Origin: Planctomycetes bacterium UBA1135
GTDB lineage: Bacteria > Planctomycetota > UBA1135
Reading direction: 5' to 3'
Length of the DNA stretch: 9,918 nucleotides
NCBI GenBank assembly: GCA_002311925.1
Contig: DCAK01000073.1
Span: forward strand, 19,655 to 29,572
The notes beneath the pieces were generated by a model. The model had not been told where the DNA came from. It saw only the letters and a list, made by a program, of their open reading frames with translations, and made no database searches. Made by a program: the position numbers and the translations under genes. Position 1 is the first letter of the stretch. Each line of letters begins with the position of its first letter. This document shows positions 6,031 through 9,918 of the stretch, piece by piece.

Positions 6031-6878
6031 CCGGTTTCACCCGCGCTCTTCGCGGCGAGGCCTACCTGTTGACCCGTCGTCGGGGGTATCGATGGGCGCT
6101 GGCGGCAGTTTTCCTGACCGCTCTCCTGCATGCCCTGGGTTCCTGGATTCTTCTGGAAATGAACCACCGCGCAGGGGGACCGGGGCCAGGTGAATCCGGG
6201 GACTGGAATTTCTGGCCCCGATTCGCCTCGTCGGCCCGGGCAGGCATGTTCCTCGTGGAACTCTTTCTTGTGGCTCTCGTCGCCGCCGCCTTCCCTCGTG
6301 AAACCGGCACCGGCTCGGTGCGCGACCCCTTGGTTCGCGGGATTTCCAGGGACGCGCTCGTTTCCGCTCGAGCGGTGACGGCTCTCACGCTTCCCCTGAT
6401 TCTTGGGGGCGCGGCCATCGGGGCAGCAGCCCTGGGCGCCTCCCTCTGCTTCGAGGCGGGTGATGTGATGGAAGAAGGCTTCGCCGTTTTCGGAGAGGCC
6501 GAAGTCCGGACCGAAGTCATGCGCGCCCTGGGCCATGGCTTCCCGGCCCTGCTCGCTCTCGGGGCCCTCGCCGTCCTTGTTTCGGCCTGGCTGGCCCGCG
6601 GCGCGGTGGCAGTGGCCATGGGAATCGCGGTCGTCCTTCTTCCCGGGATTCTCCCTGGAGGTCTTTCCTCCTGGGCCCCCTGGATGTTCACGTCCACTCT
6701 CCCCGGATTGGGGAAGGAATCCTACCTGGGAAAGGCGGCCGAATTCGCTGCCGGATACGCCGACGCTCTTCCCTGGAGCTTCGAAAGCGTGGTCACCGCG
6801 GGATGGATCGCCCCCTGGCCGGCCTTGCTCCTTTTCCTGGCGGCGGCCATCCTTGTCTTCCGTAAACGCGACCTGTGA
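6027..6878 (+). CDS. ABC-2 type transporter permease
   Basis: 283 residues, an integral membrane protein with about six hydrophobic segments (roughly 22-43, 70-89, 113-140, 170-189, 191-213 and 261-278) and a basic C-terminal end, FRKRDL. After segment 2 comes PRETGTGSVRDPLVRGISRD (90-109), the cytoplasmic coupling-helix motif of ABC-2 permeases, whose form E-x-x-x-G-T/S then P/R-I-S-R is well known. A hydrophilic external loop with GPGPGESGDWNFWP (51-64) separates segments 1 and 2. It overlaps the ATPase gene by ATGA and has its own strong ribosome site, so the two are made together as a one-ATPase, one-permease exporter, probably acting as a dimer of each. The permease end overlaps the PDZ gene by GTGA. 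Such transporters export drugs, lipids, polysaccharides or peptides; nothing in the sequence chooses among these. Confidence 0.88.
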   Translation: MTGFTRALRGEAYLLTRRRGYRWALAAVFLTALLHALGSWILLEMNHRAGGPGPGESGDWNFWPRFASSARAGMFLVELFLVALVAAAFPRETGTGSVRDPLVRGISRDALVSARAVTALTLPLILGGAAIGAAALGASLCFEAGDVMEEGFAVFGEAEVRTEVMRALGHGFPALLALGALAVLVSAWLARGAVAVAMGIAVVLLPGILPGGLSSWAPWMFTSTLPGLGKESYLGKAAEFAAGYADALPWSFESVVTAGWIAPWPALLLFLAAAILVFRKRDL

Positions 6879-7798
6879 GGAAAACTCTCCCTGCCCTTCT
6901 TCTGCTCGGGGCCTGCTCCATCGGCCATTCCCAGCTTCCCCTTCCCGAGGGTTTTCTAGCGCTCGAGGGTCGGACGGAGGAAGCGACGGGTCCCCACGCC
7001 GTCCTGGGCCTGGACCTGGAGCTGAACGATTCAGGAAGCTTGCTCTCTCTCGAAATCCAACCTGGCTGCCGCATCAGCCGGATTGAAGAGGGGGGGGCAG
7101 CCGACCTTGCCGGATTGCAGGTGGGGGACATCCTTCTCTCCTTCGAAGGCGTTCCCACCGACGACCCCGAGCGTATTCTGACCCTGCTGCGAGGACGGCG
7201 TGGAGGGGAGGAGGCGACCGTGCGGGCCCAGAGAGGCGCCAAGGTGTTCGAGGTTTCCGCCACTCTCCAGGAAAAGGAATTCGCCCAGGCGCGCGTCCTC
7301 TTCTGGGTGGACCGAGCGCTGCTTCGGGCCGCCTTCGAGGACGGCCAGGATGAAAGCGCATTTCCTGTCGTGGCTCAGGTCGCCCCGGACAGCCCACTTG
7401 CCGCTGTGGGAGTGGGTCCCGGCGATTCCATCGAGTCCTTCCAGGGAAGCGATCCGGGTTCCGCCGCCGAACTGGTTCGAAGAATTGGGCGCGAGCTGGG
7501 TCCCGGCGACCCCTTTCGGATGTGGACCCGGTCCAAGGGGGGAACGGGAAGGGAGGTCCTAGGCATTGCATGGTCGCCAGGTCGCATCCTGACCGAATTC
7601 AGGCTGTGGCCCCTCTTTTCCTGGAACCTCGACCCCGCGGAGGACCGTGAAGTCTTGATTGTCGGGGATCTCATCCTGGCCTCCGTGTTGAAGAAGATTC
7701 GAGAAGGAGGGGAAACCCGCTGGTCCATCTTCTCGGTCTTTTCATGGAAGACTGGAATTCCAGAATTGGAAGAAGTCTACCCTTCCGCGACAAGGTGA
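6875..7798 (+). CDS. predicted lipoprotein with two PDZ domains
   Basis: 307 residues from a GTG that overlaps the permease stop as GTGA. The N-terminus MRKTLPALLLLGAC has two basic residues, a leucine core and a lipobox LGAC ending at Cys14, so a lipid-anchored envelope protein is likely. A PDZ domain spans about 43-131 (LGLDLEL, then GGAADLAGLQVGDILLSFEG, the typical helix-strand of bacterial PDZ domains). A second, more diverged PDZ spans about 162-230 (APDSPLAAVGVGPGDSIESFQG). The C-terminal 70 residues hold two similar aromatic pieces, LWPLFSWNL (244-252) and RWSIFSVFSWKTG (282-294), joined by a hydrophobic strand. No protease domain is present, so it is not HtrA or a processing peptidase; it probably binds peptide C-termini or unfolded tails. 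Coupling to an exporter upstream and propeller proteins downstream suggests an accessory role in their assembly or export, which is inference. Lipidation is predicted only from the short motif. Confidence 0.82.
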   Translation: MRKTLPALLLLGACSIGHSQLPLPEGFLALEGRTEEATGPHAVLGLDLELNDSGSLLSLEIQPGCRISRIEEGGAADLAGLQVGDILLSFEGVPTDDPERILTLLRGRRGGEEATVRAQRGAKVFEVSATLQEKEFAQARVLFWVDRALLRAAFEDGQDESAFPVVAQVAPDSPLAAVGVGPGDSIESFQGSDPGSAAELVRRIGRELGPGDPFRMWTRSKGGTGREVLGIAWSPGRILTEFRLWPLFSWNLDPAEDREVLIVGDLILASVLKKIREGGETRWSIFSVFSWKTGIPELEEVYPSATR

Positions 7799-9279
7799 TT
7801 CTTCTGCCCATGATTCTGGCGATTCCCCAGGTAGTCGCCCACACCCGGTCCCGCATCGAAACGCAGGGTTGGCTTGCATCCTGGGCGGCCGGTGACATCG
7901 ACGGGGACGGCCTTCCCGACCTGGTGCTTGCCGACGTCGAGGAGGACCGGAGAACCCTGAGGGTTCACCTCCAGAACAGAGCCTCTCGTTTTTCCCCAGT
8001 CCCGGACCGGAACATTCAGGTTTCCGGCGCGGTGATTGCATGGGCTGTCGGCGAATTCCGGGTGGGGGAGGGCCACGAGGGCTTGGAGTTCCTTTTCCTC
8101 GCCAGGGACGGGGCCTTCGTTCGCAATCAAGCGGGAAGATTGGAGCGCCTCGCCCAAGCACAGATGTTGCTCGACATTCCTTCCGAGGACCTCCTTCCTC
8201 GTTGGCCGGGGGTGGCGGACATCGACGGAGACGGGTTGGACGAAATCTTGCTGGTCACCTGGGATGGGTTCGAAGTTCTGGGCGCCGATGGGGTGTCGCG
8301 CGGCCGCATTCCCTTGATACCCGACCAGCCTCGTTCTCCGGCCGCGGAGGTCCTGATTCTCGGGGTGGGTCGTCCCAAGATGTCGAGCGAAGAACTCATC
8401 GACCTCTTCGTTCCCGACGAAGGGTTGGGCGTCATCGAACCCCCTCCTCTCCTTCATGCCGAGGTTTGGCTGCCCCGGCCCTTTCTCGTCGATGTGAACG
8501 GGGATCGACTCATGGACCTGGCTTGGTTTCAGGAGGGAAAGGTGCGCCTTCATTTTCAGACTCATGAGGGGATGTTTCTTCCCCAGCCCGATCGGGAGTT
8601 GGAAATTCCATCCGAGGAGGGTTTCGAGAATGAAATCCTCGAGTGGGTGGAGCTGGGTGGGGGGGCGGCCTCCGACCTTCTCCTGGTGCGCAGCCGCAGC
8701 GCCGGGCTTCTTTCCGGAGACTGGCAAACCTGGGTCTGGTTCGATGCGGGTATGAAGCCCAAACTTGGCGACCCGGCCGGAATCTGGAAATTGGACGCAG
8801 GATGGGTCCAGCCCTGGGTGGAGGACATGGACGGGGACGGTCGCCCTGACCTCGCCCTCTCGGGTTGGCATCTTGATGTGGGGCTGACCGGTCGCCGCGG
8901 AGCCAGCGTCCGGCACGAACTCACCGCCTACTCGGCGCTCGAGAAAGGGGGGCTCGACAGGAGAGCCGCCTTCAAGCACGAACGGAATTACGGAGTGGGC
9001 GACCTGGAAGCTTTCAGCCTTGTTCCGGCCGTGGTCCCCGACCTGGACGGGGACGGGAGAGCCGACCTTCTGGAAAGCACCACCCAGGGAAACCTTGAAA
9101 TCCGCCCTTTCCTCGGTAAAGGCGGGCGCATGAAGCCGGGCGAACGGGCTTCCTTCGAAATCCCCCTGGGCGTCATGGGCTCCCTCGTGGAAATTCGAGA
9201 CCTCAACCTGGACGGGATCGGCGACATCATGGTGCGGGGCCTTTCCTCCTGGGACCTCTTCTTGACCCACAAGCGATGA
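7795..9279 (+). CDS. secreted FG-GAP/VCBS-repeat beta-propeller protein
   Basis: 494 residues from the GTG at 7795, chosen because it makes a GTGA overlap like the neighbouring junctions. An ATG at 7744 (511 residues, 55-base overlap) would supply a basic n-region, and an ATG at 7810 is the third option with AAGGTG upstream. The N-terminus ILLPMILAIPQVVA is a signal-peptide core. Six calcium-binding loops of the FG-GAP type follow: DIDGDG (34-39), DIDGDG (142-147), DVNGDR (233-238), DMDGDG (344-349), DLDGDG (416-421) and DLNLDG (469-474). Each is followed by a hydrophobic strand such as LPDLVLAD or RPDLALSG. The family is known from integrin alpha heads and bacterial surface or secreted proteins, and folds as a seven-bladed propeller. 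No enzymatic domain, anchor or sorting signal is seen. Function is unknown; it probably acts outside the inner membrane as a calcium-dependent binding module. Confidence 0.85.
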   Translation: MILLPMILAIPQVVAHTRSRIETQGWLASWAAGDIDGDGLPDLVLADVEEDRRTLRVHLQNRASRFSPVPDRNIQVSGAVIAWAVGEFRVGEGHEGLEFLFLARDGAFVRNQAGRLERLAQAQMLLDIPSEDLLPRWPGVADIDGDGLDEILLVTWDGFEVLGADGVSRGRIPLIPDQPRSPAAEVLILGVGRPKMSSEELIDLFVPDEGLGVIEPPPLLHAEVWLPRPFLVDVNGDRLMDLAWFQEGKVRLHFQTHEGMFLPQPDRELEIPSEEGFENEILEWVELGGGAASDLLLVRSRSAGLLSGDWQTWVWFDAGMKPKLGDPAGIWKLDAGWVQPWVEDMDGDGRPDLALSGWHLDVGLTGRRGASVRHELTAYSALEKGGLDRRAAFKHERNYGVGDLEAFSLVPAVVPDLDGDGRADLLESTTQGNLEIRPFLGKGGRMKPGERASFEIPLGVMGSLVEIRDLNLDGIGDIMVRGLSSWDLFLTHKR

Positions 9280-9918
9280 CCGGCCTTCTTCTCCTCTTGT
9301 TCCAGGTTGCGCCGGCGGGTTCGACCCTCGAGCCGATGCGGCTGGACAGGGTACCTGCCCATTTGGCGGCTGCCTCTCTGGGCGACGGCGAGAATTTGGT
9401 GCTTCTCGCGGTGGACGGAAACCAGGTGGAAATTGTTTCCCCGGGTGGCGAAGGGAATTTCACCCTTCCCGGCATTGCCACTCTTTGGACCACCGCCGAC
9501 CTGGATCAGGACGGAAAGGAGGAGTTCCTGGTTCTGGTGGACGGAAATGCGCTCCACCGTCTCGTTCTCCTCGATGGAATCCTTTCCCTCTCCAAACCCC
9601 TTGCGAGCGGATTGGGGGCAGTGGCCCCGGTGGGATGCCATCCATCGAATTTCGTTCAGGACATGGACGGGAATCCTCCAATGGAGCTGGTCCTTCCCGT
9701 GGCGAGCAGGGTTCGGATTCTCCAGGGGGTGGAAGGCCCCCAGGGCCCCCTTCTCGCCGGCGCGGCGCGTCTCAGCCTCGAAGCTGGCCCCCGGCGCAAG
9801 GGAATGTTGGGAAGGGTGGGAAGAGTCTTTTCCATTCCCAGCTTGGAAACCCGCGACATCAACGGCGACGGGGTCCCGGACCTTCTTCTGAACGACCTGA
9901 CTACGGTGCGCCAGTTCG
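9276..9918 (+). CDS. second FG-GAP/VCBS-type protein, N-terminal part, cut by right edge
   Basis: About 214 residues are readable from the ATG at 9276, which overlaps the previous stop as ATGA; the frame is open to the window end. The N-terminus MTGLLLLLFQVAPA is a short signal peptide. Three loops of the FG-GAP kind are seen: DLDQDG (75-80), a degenerate DMDGNPPMELVLP (129-141) and DINGDGVPDLLLND (194-207). Strand-forming segments such as LVLLAVDG (41-48) and EEFLVLVDG (82-90) surround them. It resembles the upstream protein in plan but not closely in sequence, so it is a distant paralogue rather than a recent copy. The remaining length and any anchoring domain lie outside the window. A different reading frame across 9307-9891 is also open but is rich in Arg, Pro and Trp and lacks any domain, so I take it as a shadow. 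Confidence 0.8.
   Translation, partial: MTGLLLLLFQVAPAGSTLEPMRLDRVPAHLAAASLGDGENLVLLAVDGNQVEIVSPGGEGNFTLPGIATLWTTADLDQDGKEEFLVLVDGNALHRLVLLDGILSLSKPLASGLGAVAPVGCHPSNFVQDMDGNPPMELVLPVASRVRILQGVEGPQGPLLAGAARLSLEAGPRRKGMLGRVGRVFSIPSLETRDINGDGVPDLLLNDLTTVRQF

Noticed and set aside
6875..7798. HtrA/DegP-type protease
   Set aside because: Two PDZ domains are present but there is no trypsin-like domain or catalytic triad, and the protein is too short.
7894..9216. Repeated short DNA motifs (GACNTNGACGGGGACGG type)
   Set aside because: They are explained by the protein-level calcium-loop repeats of the FG-GAP protein and are not CRISPR or mobile repeats.
7777..9270. A 497-codon open frame on the minus strand opposite the first FG-GAP gene
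   Set aside because: It is the codon-position shadow of a GC-rich gene. The plus frame holds six calcium-loop motifs and a signal peptide; the minus frame has no recognisable domain.

Overview
The window reads as a stretch of chromosome from a GC-rich, free-living Gram-negative bacterium. Signs of this are a lipobox signal, secreted beta-propeller proteins, GC-rich third codon positions and good Shine-Dalgarno sites at several starts. The gene content would suit Acidobacteriota or Planctomycetota, but that placement is inference; no rRNA or other marker gene is present. I see no tRNA, CRISPR array, insertion sequence, phage gene or origin. Coding density is very high, and no gene-free stretch exceeds about 100 bases.

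Layout. (1) Bases 1-1936, minus strand: a secreted SH3-domain protein followed 7 bases later by a CstA/BtsT-family transporter that runs off the left edge. (2) Bases 2020-4323, plus strand, divergent from block 1: an RmuC-family gene fused in frame to the C-terminal half of an NfeD protein, then a stomatin/QmcA-type SPFH gene. NfeD and SPFH genes are classical operon partners, so the fusion looks like two neighbouring genes merged by deletion. (3) Bases 4320-5000, minus strand: a HAD-superfamily hydrolase that converges on the SPFH gene; both stop codons sit in one CTAG palindrome. (4) Bases 5095-9918, plus strand: a tightly packed operon of an ABC ATPase, an ABC-2 permease, a two-PDZ lipoprotein and two consecutive FG-GAP/VCBS beta-propeller proteins, the last cut by the right edge. 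The later genes can all be read as starting in a 4-base overlap with the previous stop.

How the genes may work together. Block 2 combines a membrane-tethered RmuC domain with the OB-fold of NfeD next to its usual SPFH scaffold. If real, it would place RmuC at an SPFH membrane platform. Block 4 pairs a two-gene ABC-2 transporter with envelope PDZ and calcium-loop propeller proteins of unknown function. Translational coupling suggests one envelope or export system, and I do not recognise it as a named one. The two edge-truncated genes (the transporter at the left, the second propeller at the right) are clear once partial frames are read.
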